Shown here piece by piece: positions 7,391 to 15,259 of a stretch of 64,000 bases of DNA (position 1 is the stretch's first letter; each line of letters starts with the position of its first letter). This DNA is from Clostridia bacterium (GTDB taxonomy: Bacteria > Bacillota > Clostridia > RGIG6154), in NCBI GenBank assembly GCA_017410375.1, contig JAFQQW010000059.1, positions 1 to 64,000 on the forward strand, written 5' to 3'. The notes under the pieces were generated by a model that was not told where the DNA came from, ran no database searches, and saw only the letters and a list, made by a program, of their open reading frames with translations. The position numbers and the translations under genes are program-made.

Positions 7391-8224
7391 TCAGATGTAT
7401 TGTGTTTCGCCGGGCTGAATCACATATTCCTTTTCTGCAGTGGCAAACCAGATGGTATGCAGGGTCGGGTTATACACAATTGTCTCGTCCGCGCTGAAAA
7501 CCAGCGACTGATACGCCGTTACATACTCGTAAATTTCGCCGTTTGTGGCATACCATACATCATCCCTGCCCGCAAACTTTTCGCAGATACGATCCAAAAG
7601 CGCCCAGTTCTGATCGTTTGTAAATTCATAGCTGTGTCCCCATATGTAAAACAATCTCGGGGTTTCGTACTTAAAGCGGCCACCCTCCACAGGTGCCAAA
7701 AATGCGTCCGCCCATTCTAAAAGGTTCGGATTTTTGTGATGACAGGTGGGCACCCAGGCATGCCAGTCAAAAGGCAGCTTAAAGCCGTCGTTATCTCCGT
7801 GCAAGGTTCTTGCATAGGTGATGCCAAGCTCACGCAGATACTGCTTAACCTGCGGATAGGTAACGCCGTTTTCAAACTTTATGATGCCCGAATCGGCATA
7901 TGCCATACCGCGCACAATACGATTATAGGTTTTTTCTAAATTCAATCTGCAATCCAAGACATCCCGTATACCTCGGGTAACAGGCGTAAGACCTGCTGCC
8001 ATATGCTCTGCACCGTGCACCGCAATTTCGTGACCGTTGTCCAAAATATGTTTTTTTGCATCCTCCACGGAAATTTTCGCCCTTGCCGTAAAGTTAAAAG
8101 TTCCCTTTAAGCCATACTTGGTTAAGGTATCAGACAGTCGGATATCATCAAGGCAGCCGTCGTCATAGCTAAACGTCAGCGCTCTCAATTTACCGCCCGG
8201 AAATCTTAAGAATCTGTAATGCAT
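7391..8224 (-). CDS. Polysaccharide deacetylase (NodB/CE4-like)
   Basis: A 277-residue cytoplasmic-looking protein (no signal peptide) of the NodB-homology superfamily. Motif 1 is TFSYDDG (residues 17-23; Asp21 base and Asp22 metal ligand) and motif 2 HEIAVHGAEH supplies the metal-binding histidines; a later RLFYIWGHSYEF segment resembles motif 5. These metal enzymes remove acetyl groups from glycans or chito-oligomers. AAGGAG lies 10 bases upstream of the ATG. It follows the terminator of rpoD on the same strand and is followed by the promoter of the small gene, so it is probably monocistronic. The lack of a secretion signal suggests an oligosaccharide rather than cell-wall substrate. Confidence 0.85.
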   Translation of the reverse strand: MHYRFLRFPGGKLRALTFSYDDGCLDDIRLSDTLTKYGLKGTFNFTARAKISVEDAKKHILDNGHEIAVHGAEHMAAGLTPVTRGIRDVLDCRLNLEKTYNRIVRGMAYADSGIIKFENGVTYPQVKQYLRELGITYARTLHGDNDGFKLPFDWHAWVPTCHHKNPNLLEWADAFLAPVEGGRFKYETPRLFYIWGHSYEFTNDQNWALLDRICEKFAGRDDVWYATNGEIYEYVTAYQSLVFSADETIVYNPTLHTIWFATAEKEYVIQPGETQYI

Positions 8225-8250
8225 ACTTTCTTTTCTCCTTTTTCAGTATG

Positions 8251-8277
8251 AAAAGGCGCATCAAATGCGCCTTTTGC
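8251..8277 (-). terminator. Terminator of the dnaG-rpoD operon
   Basis: AAAAGGCGCAT (8251-8261) and ATGCGCCTTTT (8265-8275) form a perfect 11-bp stem around CAA, directly after the rpoD stop codon; the minus-strand copy ends in TTTT. Confidence 0.85.
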
Positions 8278-9444
8278 TTATTCTAAATAATCCTTCAGTT
8301 TTTTACTTCTGGAGGGGTGACGGAGCTTTCTTAAAGCCTTTGCTTCAATCTGGCGGATACGCTCACGGGTAACGCCGAATTCCACACCCACCTCTTCTAA
8401 GGTTCTGGCTCTGCCGTCCTCTAAGCCAAAGCGCAGACGAAGCACTTTTGCTTCTCTGTCAGTGAGTGTGCCGAGCACGTTATCAAGCTGTTCCTTAAGC
8501 ATGGTAAAGGATGCCGCTTCTGCCGGTGCAGGTGCATCATCGTCAGGGATAAAGTCACCTAAGTGGCTATCCTCTTCTTCACCAATCGGGGTTTCCAACG
8601 ACACAGGTTCCTGTGCAATCTTCATGATTTCGCGCACCTTATCCAGAGACATATTCATTTCCTTTGCCACTTCCTCAGGCTGAGGCTCTCTGCCGTTTTC
8701 CTGAATGAGCTGGCGCTGGATACGCATCAGTTTATTTATGGTTTCCACCATGTGTACCGGGATACGGATGGTTCTTGCCTGGTCTGCAATGGCACGGGTG
8801 ATTGCCTGACGAATCCACCATGTGGCATAGGTCGAGAATTTATAGCCCTTGGTGTAGTCAAACTTTTCTACCGCCTTGATAAGACCCAAATTACCTTCCT
8901 GAATCAAATCCAAAAACTGCATACCGCGACCCACATAGCGCTTTGCGATGGATACAACAAGTCTCAGGTTTGCCTCTGCCAGACGTTTTTTGGATTCCTC
9001 GTCACCGGTCATCATTTTCTTGGCAAATTCAATTTCTTCGTCCAGAGAAAGGAGCGGCACCTTACCGATTTCCTTTAAGTACATTCTGACGTGGTCTTCC
9101 ACGCTCACGCCCTCGGGTACGGAAAGGTCCTCCATTTCCTCAGCGGAAATTTCTTCTGCCTCTATAGCAGCCAGATGTGCCTCGTTCGGCTCATCGATAT
9201 CGTCCTCGTCCTCTGTATCGCCCTGCTTGTCCTCTGTTTTTGCTTCCTTTTCAGGCACTCCCTTGTCCCCGACAATCTCGATGCCTAAATTTTCAAGGGC
9301 TTCGTAAATCGCCTCAATCTGGTCGGTTTCCAAATCGATTGCTTCCAAAGCATCCATAATCTCCTGATAAGAAAGAGAGCCATCCTTCTTACCCTTGTCC
9401 ATCAGCTTTTTCACAATCGTTCTTCTTGTTTCCTCTTTCGGCAT
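8278..9444 (-). CDS. rpoD: RNA polymerase primary sigma factor
   Basis: Sigma-A, the vegetative sigma factor. At 388 residues it has the Firmicute architecture: N-terminal region 1.1, an acidic linker ([16 protein letters not shown]), region 1.2 ([16 protein letters not shown]), region 2 with [20 protein letters not shown] and the -10-reading helix [14 protein letters not shown], region 3, and region 4.2 with [20 protein letters not shown] reading the -35 box. It ends [13 protein letters not shown] as in Bacillus and Clostridium. Its GGAGG site lies in the end of dnaG, and only one base separates the two genes, so the pair is cotranscribed. Confidence 0.98.
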   Translation of the reverse strand: MPKEETRRTIVKKLMDKGKKDGSLSYQEIMDALEAIDLETDQIEAIYEALENLGIEIVGDKGVPEKEAKTEDKQGDTEDEDDIDEPNEAHLAAIEAEEISAEEMEDLSVPEGVSVEDHVRMYLKEIGKVPLLSLDEEIEFAKKMMTGDEESKKRLAEANLRLVVSIAKRYVGRGMQFLDLIQEGNLGLIKAVEKFDYTKGYKFSTYATWWIRQAITRAIADQARTIRIPVHMVETINKLMRIQRQLIQENGREPQPEEVAKEMNMSLDKVREIMKIAQEPVSLETPIGEEEDSHLGDFIPDDDAPAPAEAASFTMLKEQLDNVLGTLTDREAKVLRLRFGLEDGRARTLEEVGVEFGVTRERIRQIEAKALRKLRHPSRSKKLKDYLE

Positions 9445-9445
9445 A

Positions 9446-11182
9446 TTAATCCTCCTTATGTAAAGCGTTCATGACGCCTTCTACATCACCTGCTGCTGCA
9501 AGCTGTTTTAACATCTCCTGTCTGCGGAGCTGCGAAAGCTTACCGATGATTTGTTTTACGGCTTGCGTTGGTGCTTCCTCTGCACCAAGTCCCTGTACCG
9601 CACCTGCTACCTTACCGCTGTATTCCAGCGGGAATTCTGCTATAAAATCCGCCGCCTCGGGAATGGGTGTACCCGATTCCAAAAGGGCTGTCATCTGCTC
9701 GAAGCAGTAGCGGAACGCCTCTACCTCAAACAGCTCTGCCCCGCCGTTTTCCAATACTTCGGAAAAGGCGTCTTTGTAGCGGAGTGCCAGCGCAATCAGT
9801 CTGCCCTCTGCCGCCTCGTGTACCGCAGAGGTATTTAAGGCATGCTGACGGGTGATGCGCTGAATCTGGGTTGCTTCATCCCGTTGGTCGCTTTGTCGCT
9901 GACGCAGAACCGCCTTTTTGACCTGTGCAGAAAGCGCTTCCTCCGAAACCGACATGGAAAGCGCCACCTCACGGGTGTAGATTTCCTGCTCCACCGGTTC
10001 TTTCAGCCGGGCAATCTCCTCTGCCGCAGCCTTTAAAAATTCCGCTTTCTGTTCGGGAATGTGTACATCATAGTTTGCCTTTAAGGCGTTTATTTTATAC
10101 AAAACCGGCGGTTTGGCGTCCTCAATACAGCTCAAGAACTTGTCCACGCCGAATTTTTTACAGTATTCATCCGGGTCCTTTGCCCCATCTAAGGTAATGA
10201 CCTTTGCTTTCACATCTGCTTCACGCAGAAGTCCGACCGCCTTGTGCGCCGCTTTTACCCCTGCACTGTCACCGTCATAACAAAGCACTACTTCGTTGGC
10301 ATAGCGCTTTAAAAGCCGTGCATGACGGGCGGTTAATGCCGTACCCAGCGATGCCACCGCGCGTTCGATGCCGTACTGATAAAGAGTCACCACGTCCATA
10401 TAGCCTTCCACCACTAACACCTGACCGCTTTTGTCATTTTTGGCAAAGTTTAAGGCATAGAGATTGGCACTCTTATCAAAAATCGGGGTGTCTGCGGTGT
10501 TTAAATATTTGGGTTTGGAATCATCCAGAACACGTCCGCCAAAACCGATGACATTGCCCACCACATCTAAAATCGGGAACATCACACGGTTACGGAAACG
10601 GTCGTAGGTTGACCCTTTTTCGGTGCGGGAAATCAGACCCACTTGCACCAGCAGGCTTTCAGAAAAGCCTTTGGATAAGAGATGCTTTTTGAGCGCGTCC
10701 CAGGAATCGGGCGCGTAGCCGATGCCGAATTTTTTAATCATCTCGGCACTTAAATTTCTGTTTTTAAAATATTTTCTGGCTTCCTCGCCTCTCGGCTCGG
10801 TCAGGCAGGCATAGAAAAACCGTGCCGCCTCGCGGTTTGCCGTGTACATCTGCTTACGTTTTTGTTCATCCTTGTCCGAGCGGTAAGAATCCTCGGGCAC
10901 CTGTACACCGCATTCGCTGCCAAGCTTTTTGACCGCGTCCACAAAGCTTAAATTCTCCACCTGCATTAAAAAGTGGATTGGACCACCGCCCTTTTGACAG
11001 CCGAAGCAATAGTACATCCGTTTCTGGGGCGTTACCCGAAAGGACGGGGTTTTCTCGGAATGAAAAGGGCAAAGCCCCACAAAATCATTGCCCGAGCGCT
11101 TCAGGTTTACATAACGGGAAACCAGGTCGGCAATGTCAGTCCGCTCGTTAATTTCCTGTATAACACTCGACGGTATTGCCAT
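9446..11182 (-). CDS. dnaG: DNA primase
   Basis: DnaG makes RNA primers for replication. The 578-residue protein begins with the CHC2 zinc finger ([11 protein letters not shown] ... YYCFGC), followed by the catalytic core and TOPRIM fold (VVEGYMDVV, then ASLGTALT and LCYDGDSAG) and a C-terminal helicase-interaction domain. ATG 11182 ([17 protein letters not shown]) is chosen because AAAGGAGGG lies 6 bases upstream; a longer in-frame start at 11209 has no ribosome site. It is followed at once by rpoD, the conserved macromolecular-synthesis order, without rpsU or other genes upstream. Confidence 0.97.
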   Translation of the reverse strand: MAIPSSVIQEINERTDIADLVSRYVNLKRSGNDFVGLCPFHSEKTPSFRVTPQKRMYYCFGCQKGGGPIHFLMQVENLSFVDAVKKLGSECGVQVPEDSYRSDKDEQKRKQMYTANREAARFFYACLTEPRGEEARKYFKNRNLSAEMIKKFGIGYAPDSWDALKKHLLSKGFSESLLVQVGLISRTEKGSTYDRFRNRVMFPILDVVGNVIGFGGRVLDDSKPKYLNTADTPIFDKSANLYALNFAKNDKSGQVLVVEGYMDVVTLYQYGIERAVASLGTALTARHARLLKRYANEVVLCYDGDSAGVKAAHKAVGLLREADVKAKVITLDGAKDPDEYCKKFGVDKFLSCIEDAKPPVLYKINALKANYDVHIPEQKAEFLKAAAEEIARLKEPVEQEIYTREVALSMSVSEEALSAQVKKAVLRQRQSDQRDEATQIQRITRQHALNTSAVHEAAEGRLIALALRYKDAFSEVLENGGAELFEVEAFRYCFEQMTALLESGTPIPEAADFIAEFPLEYSGKVAGAVQGLGAEEAPTQAVKQIIGKLSQLRRQEMLKQLAAAGDVEGVMNALHKED

Positions 11183-11588
11183 TCGTTTCCCTCCTTTACA
11201 AAAAGCCACTTAAATGTTATTCGACAACGCTTTCCATTTTCCTTTTTTGTACGACCGCGTACGAAGTTTTTTCCGACTTTACATTCTCTGCGCGCAAAAG
11301 CCGAAAGCTTTTCCCCACACAAAGCACTTTAATCTCTCGCGCGCACGCGCGCTTGTTTTGTTATTGTTATAATTGTTATATTTGTTTATATTGTTTATAT
11401 ATAATAAGAAGAAAAATTCTCAACGGACCCTCAGCGAATCCTCAACGGACTCTCAGAAATTTTCAATGCCTCTCAAAGGCGCATTACAAAAGGATTTCTC
11501 AAGGGGTGCAAATTGGACCCTCAACGGACCCTCAGCTTACGCTCAAAAGATCCTCAAATTTAAAAAACTCTTCAAAAAAATCATATGC
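11183..11588 (-). other. Long leader/intergenic region upstream of dnaG
   Basis: About 400 bases without a gene separate the hpf terminator from dnaG. From the dnaG side: ribosome site, a short inverted repeat GTACG/CGTAC (11249-11262), a hairpin-forming AAAAGC/GCTTTT (~11295-11312), a 15-base alternating C/G-A tract (11338-11352) able to form Z-DNA or a stem, then ~55 bases that are almost only A and T (likely promoter and melting region), then repeats (11419-11536). No unambiguous -35/-10 pair was found. The dnaG-rpoD promoter must lie here or further upstream. Confidence 0.5.
11419..11558. repeat. Short direct repeats CTCAACGGACCCTCAGC upstream of dnaG
   Basis: CTCAACGGACCCTCAGC occurs exactly twice (11419-11435 and 11520-11536) and once with one change (CTCAACGGACTCTCAG, 11441-11456). 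The shorter word CTCAA recurs at about 11472, 11498, 11541 and 11552, often at 21-31 base steps. On the strand of dnaG the word reads TTGAG. The spacing is too irregular for CRISPR. It may be a protein-binding array or a recombined leader; function unknown. Confidence 0.6.
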
Positions 11589-11612
11589 GGGCGGCAAAAG
11601 GACTTGCCGCCC
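11589..11612 (-). terminator. Terminator of the hpf transcript
   Basis: GGGCGGCAA (11589-11597) pairs with TTGCCGCCC (11604-11612) around AAGGAC. On the minus strand a run of seven T follows 8 bases later. Confidence 0.75.
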
Positions 11613-11628
11613 GTCTTAAATTCATGGT

Positions 11629-12147
11629 TTACGACACTTCAATCACACCGTATTTCCCGTCTTTACGGGCATATACAATGCAGGTCTGTTCGGTTTCCGC
11701 ATCTTTATACACAAAGAACTGATGGTTCAAAAGCTTCATCTGCAAAACGGCTTCTTCCGCTTGCATGGGCTTTACATAAAACTGCTTTTTCTTCACCACA
11801 TCAAATACCGTGTCCTCTTCGATTTCATATTCCAAAGGCTCGGGCACATAGGCAGTTTTGATTTTCTTTGCCAGCTTTGTTTTATATTTACGCATCTGAC
11901 CGTCAACAATTCCCACCGCACGGTCAATGGCGCATCTTGCATCGGTATCGTCCGATTCAGCACGGATGATGACATCCCCCGAACGGATGGTTACTTCCAG
12001 GAAAATGCGGTTTTTCTGTGCGTAAAAGGTTGCGGTTACAGAAGCATCTGCACCGAACACTTTTTCAAACTTGCCCAGTTTTTCCTGCAAATAAGCTTTG
12101 GTTGCATCTTTTAAATTTACTTTTCTTTCAACAATCTGAACCTTCAT
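11629..12147 (-). CDS. hpf: Ribosome hibernation promoting factor, long form
   Basis: Long-form HPF binds the 30S decoding site in stationary phase and dimerises ribosomes into 100S particles. The 172-residue protein has the S30AE domain in residues 1-~100 (MKVQIVERKVNLKDATKAYL ... TIRSGDVIIRAESDDTDARCAID) and the C-terminal dimerisation domain from ~115 (VVKKKQFYVKPMQAEEAVLQ ... ALLNHQFF-type strand, ending DGKYGVIEV). AAAGGA precedes the ATG. It lies 16 bases after the fumarase subunit and is the last gene before a terminator. Confidence 0.96.
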   Translation of the reverse strand: MKVQIVERKVNLKDATKAYLQEKLGKFEKVFGADASVTATFYAQKNRIFLEVTIRSGDVIIRAESDDTDARCAIDRAVGIVDGQMRKYKTKLAKKIKTAYVPEPLEYEIEEDTVFDVVKKKQFYVKPMQAEEAVLQMKLLNHQFFVYKDAETEQTCIVYARKDGKYGVIEVS

Positions 12148-12163
12148 ACCGATCTTCCTTTCG

Positions 12164-13003
12164 TTACAGTATCACTGTTTTGTGTCGGGTGACATGACAG
12201 CTCATGTTTACCGCCACCGGAAGCCCTGCAATATGTGTGGGATAGGTTAGTATGTTGACACCAAGTGCCGTGGTTTTTCCGCCAAGCCCCGCAGGGCCGA
12301 TGGAAAGGGCATTGATTTTTTCAAGCAGCTCCTGCTCCAGCTCTTTATAAAAGGGCTGTTCGTTTTCCGAATCCACAGGACGCATAATTGCCTGCTTGGC
12401 AAGCATCGCTGCTTTTTCCATGGTGCCGCCGATTCCGACGCCCACCACCACAGGCGGACAGGGGTTACTGCCTGCTTTTTTTACGGTGTCTACCACAAAC
12501 CGAACCACACCGTCTCTGCCGTCAGAGGGCTTTAGCATACACAAGGCACTCATGTTTTCACTGCCGAAGCCTTTCGGCCCGATTGTGAGGGTGATTTTAT
12601 CCCCCGGCACGATACGGGTATGAATCACGGCTGGGGTGTTATCCCCGGTATTTCCGCGTAAAATCGGGTCTTTTACCACCGATTTTCTTAAATACCCCTG
12701 CTCGTAGCCTTGGCGAACACCTTTTTCCACAGCCGTCTCAAAATAGTCACCGGTGATACACACCTGCTGACCGATTTCGGCAAACACCACCGCCATGCCC
12801 GTGTCCTGACAGACCGGCATGCAATCCGATTCAGCGATATTGAAATTCTCAATCAGCTGACCTAAGATTTCACGGCTTACGCCTTCCTCGTTTTCGTAGG
12901 CTGTGGTAATTGCCTGCTTGATATCCTCGGGTAAAAAGAGATTTGCCTCGATGCAGGCCTTTGCTACCGCCTCTGTGATTTGTTCCGATGTAATGGTTCT
13001 CAT
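12164..13003 (-). CDS. Class I fumarate hydratase, alpha subunit (N-terminal domain)
   Basis: A 279-residue alpha subunit of the two-subunit iron-sulfur fumarase / L-tartrate dehydratase family, which hydrates fumarate to malate with a 4Fe-4S cluster. Three candidate cluster cysteines are visible: CQDTGMAVVF, SALCMLKP and NPCPPVVVGVGIGG. The ending GLPVAVNMSCHVTRH is typical of the subunit. ATG 13003 is chosen over 13039 because AAGGGGA lies 11 bases upstream. The beta subunit, normally the next gene, is absent: hpf follows instead. The partner may be encoded elsewhere. The related tartrate dehydratase cannot be excluded. Confidence 0.88.
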   Translation of the reverse strand: MRTITSEQITEAVAKACIEANLFLPEDIKQAITTAYENEEGVSREILGQLIENFNIAESDCMPVCQDTGMAVVFAEIGQQVCITGDYFETAVEKGVRQGYEQGYLRKSVVKDPILRGNTGDNTPAVIHTRIVPGDKITLTIGPKGFGSENMSALCMLKPSDGRDGVVRFVVDTVKKAGSNPCPPVVVGVGIGGTMEKAAMLAKQAIMRPVDSENEQPFYKELEQELLEKINALSIGPAGLGGKTTALGVNILTYPTHIAGLPVAVNMSCHVTRHKTVIL

Positions 13004-13044
13004 GCTTTCATGTTCCCCTTGCTTATATATATTCGACATAAATG

Positions 13045-14907
13045 TTAAAAATCCTTTTTAAGACTCCTGCAGGTGCCAAGCACCACGTCTTTGCCGTGTA
13101 CCGCTTTTGCGGTAAACAAAATACTGTCTCCCGAAACGGCTGTTTCAGGCACATCCGCACAGAAAATCAGATTTTTATCGCAGTACACAAAGCTGTTATG
13201 CTTTGCATCGGGTGTTCTCCGGTCGCGCCCTAAGAAAATCCCCTCGTGAAGCGTTTCGTCATCCGTAAAGTGCGTTTTTTTCCAGTCCTCGGTGCGTTTT
13301 AAGGTCTTATACTCTTCAAAAAACATCCTCTGCCACATACAAATGGCTGTGCGCGAACGGATGATTTCTTTAAACTCCTCTTCGTTTTCTTTGTTCCGGT
13401 GCGGATACAGATAATGGTGTATTGACCACTGGGTAAGCACCGAAGCGAAGCTGTCAAAGGGGCATCCGAACGGAATACGAGCGTTAGCGCCTGCTTTTTT
13501 GGGCATCAGCACCCGATCGGTCAGATACGGCTCTAAACAGCTTAAAATTTCATTTTTTTCCTCAAATCGGTCTGCTTTTTTTAAAAAATCTTCAAAATAT
13601 TTGAATAATGCCGAGCAGGCAGAATTATCATACGGAAATGCGCAATCCGTGTCCCCGAAAAGCTTGCAAAGGGCAATTTCTGCCGCCGTCTGCAGGGGAT
13701 GCACCGCATGCACATCCTTCTGAAGATGCTTTACCAGCAACTGTTGTTCCTTTGTTTCTTTGTCGGTCGTGCACACAATACGGCTTCTGAAAAACGCCAC
13801 ATCTGTTAAAATACCCAAACGGTCTGCCACAAACGAAACGGTAATTGCACGGGCTTTTTCGCCTTTTATAAACCTTGTCCGATTCCGTATCGCCTCAGGC
13901 ACAAGCTTTGGCATTTCCCCTTTATAGCAAAGGGCTTTTTCCAACGGCTCGAGAGGCAGAATATCGTCCGTCAAATCCGGCACATGCACAAAAACGCGAG
14001 TCTTGTCCCCTGCTTTTTCGGTATGAAACGCCAAATCCTCCCGAATCAAACAAACCGCATGATGGGTAAAATCCTTTCGGATATAATTGGTACGGCGCGG
14101 TGCTTTTTCGAGGGTTTCTTCCGCATCAGCGGGCAAATAATCCGAAAACCGCTTTTCAATCAGAAACCGCTCAGAACGGGACGCACACACCTGCTTTAAA
14201 GCACGGCAAACCCGTTCCTGAGGCGTATAGGGCATAGAATCCCGCCAGTTTTCCTTTAAAGCCCTGGCGGACACCGTTTTAAGCTGTTGACAAGGTGACG
14301 CCATTTCAAATGCCTTTTTACGGAGGGCTTCGCCGTTTACAACCTCTGCATACACAAAGCTACCTGCAGGAAGACTGCTTTCACCCTCTGCAAAATAAAT
14401 TTTATCTCCCAGCTCCTTATCATCCGGCACCACAAAAAGGCCCTCCGCATCCTGCTCTACTCTTCCGCAGAACAAGTCGCTTAAGGGGGCGATAATTTCT
14501 TCAATTACACCGCGCAATTCAAAGGCACCCGACTCATCATAGCCGTTTAACGCCACCCGGACCCGATCATTATGCCGTGCGCCGAAGGTGTATTTGGGTT
14601 CCACCTCTATAAAGCCGAAAAAGTCATCCGGCTTTACAAAACAAGCACCTTTAATCTCCACCACTCTGCCGGTAAACCGTTTTCTGTAGTCCTTATCCAC
14701 CCCGTACCGTCCCGAGGGCAGACGCATCAAAAAACGCTTGAAAACCAGATAATTTAAGGTGTATTCCATCCGTTCTCTGGTTTCGTTGTAATAGCACATA
14801 AACCAGGAAAGCGGTTTTGGCTCATAGCACGGATGCTGGGTATATGCCTGCACCTTTTTGTACAGTGAAAAACGCGGTTTATACACTCTGTCCGGATTTT
14901 TTCCCAT
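13045..14907 (-). CDS. RNase R-like (RNB family) protein lacking the catalytic acidic motif
   Basis: A 620-residue protein in the place of rnr, directly downstream of secG. The N-terminal part fits a winged helix (LNYLVFKRFLMRLPSGRYGV) and a cold-shock domain (TGRVVEIKGACFVKPDDFFG ... GARHNDRVRVAL). The RNB domain is recognisable from RKDFTHHAVCLIREDLAFHT and VFVHVPDLTDDI, which line up with the RNase R segments R-DL...F.TIDGEDARDFDDA and LGVHIADVSHYV. The four-aspartate catalytic block is not there, nor the TSPIRRYPDL motif; the corresponding place reads WSIHHYLYPHRNK. Predicted to be unable to hydrolyse RNA, perhaps an RNA-binding or regulatory relic. It lies 41 bases before the fumarase gene. 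Confidence 0.7.
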   Translation of the reverse strand: MGKNPDRVYKPRFSLYKKVQAYTQHPCYEPKPLSWFMCYYNETRERMEYTLNYLVFKRFLMRLPSGRYGVDKDYRKRFTGRVVEIKGACFVKPDDFFGFIEVEPKYTFGARHNDRVRVALNGYDESGAFELRGVIEEIIAPLSDLFCGRVEQDAEGLFVVPDDKELGDKIYFAEGESSLPAGSFVYAEVVNGEALRKKAFEMASPCQQLKTVSARALKENWRDSMPYTPQERVCRALKQVCASRSERFLIEKRFSDYLPADAEETLEKAPRRTNYIRKDFTHHAVCLIREDLAFHTEKAGDKTRVFVHVPDLTDDILPLEPLEKALCYKGEMPKLVPEAIRNRTRFIKGEKARAITVSFVADRLGILTDVAFFRSRIVCTTDKETKEQQLLVKHLQKDVHAVHPLQTAAEIALCKLFGDTDCAFPYDNSACSALFKYFEDFLKKADRFEEKNEILSCLEPYLTDRVLMPKKAGANARIPFGCPFDSFASVLTQWSIHHYLYPHRNKENEEEFKEIIRSRTAICMWQRMFFEEYKTLKRTEDWKKTHFTDDETLHEGIFLGRDRRTPDAKHNSFVYCDKNLIFCADVPETAVSGDSILFTAKAVHGKDVVLGTCRSLKKDF

Positions 14908-14928
14908 ACCAATCCTCTTAAAAAATAC

Positions 14929-14954
14929 AAGGGTAAGGCTTTTGCCTTACCCTT
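14929..14954 (-). terminator. Hairpin between secG and the RNase R-like gene
   Basis: AAGGGTAAGGC (14929-14939) and GCCTTACCCTT (14944-14954) form a perfect 11-bp stem with a four-base loop, followed on the minus strand by GTATTTTTT. It probably ends most secG transcripts and attenuates the next gene. Confidence 0.8.
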
Positions 14955-14959
14955 TTGAA

Positions 14960-15193
14960 TTATTTCAGCAATGCCAAAGCCACCGAAGTGATGATGAACA
15001 AGACTGCTACGATAGAAGTAATCTTGCTTAAAATGCCATCAATTGTTCTGCCTTTGTTCTGACCGAAGAAAGATTCAGCACCGCCCGCAATGCTACCGGA
15101 CAAACCGGCAGATTTACCGGACTGGAGCAATACGACCAGAATCAGCACAACCGCAATAATAATATGCGCGATGGAAAGAATAGTTGTCAACAT
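14960..15193 (-). CDS. secG: Preprotein translocase subunit SecG
   Basis: SecG is the small non-essential subunit of the SecYEG channel. The 77-residue protein has two transmembrane segments (LTTILSIAHIIIAVVLILVV and ITSIVAVLFIITSVALALL) joined by the conserved loop LLQSGKSAGLSGSIAGGAES. ATG 15193 is chosen because AAAGGA lies 9 bases upstream; a longer frame to 15259 runs into the promoter. It is followed by the RNase R-like gene, the order conserved across Firmicutes. Confidence 0.96.
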   Translation of the reverse strand: MLTTILSIAHIIIAVVLILVVLLQSGKSAGLSGSIAGGAESFFGQNKGRTIDGILSKITSIVAVLFIITSVALALLK

Positions 15194-15230
15194 TTCATTC
15201 AATCCTTTCTTGTTTACAAATGTATAGTGT

Positions 15231-15259
15231 ATTATACCACAAAAATCAGTTTTTGTCAA
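15231..15259 (-). promoter_or_regulatory. Consensus promoter of secG
   Basis: Minus strand TTGACA (15259-15254), 17-bp spacer, TATAAT (15236-15231): a full consensus. The -35 box overlaps the last codons of the SGNH hydrolase gene, so secG and its followers can be transcribed apart from the glycolytic operon. Confidence 0.85.

Noticed and set aside
11419-11558. Possible CRISPR-like array
   Set aside because: Repeats are 16-17 bases with irregular spacing and only three good copies, spacers are not of constant length, and no cas gene is in the window.
11373-11861. Plus-strand frame of 162 codons covering the CTCAACGGA repeats
   Set aside because: It runs antisense into hpf, lacks a ribosome site and its translation is low-complexity; the repeats better explain the open frame.
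13045-14907. RNase R-like gene as a pseudogene
   Set aside because: The frame is intact over 620 codons with a good ribosome site and conserved synteny; loss is limited to catalytic motifs.
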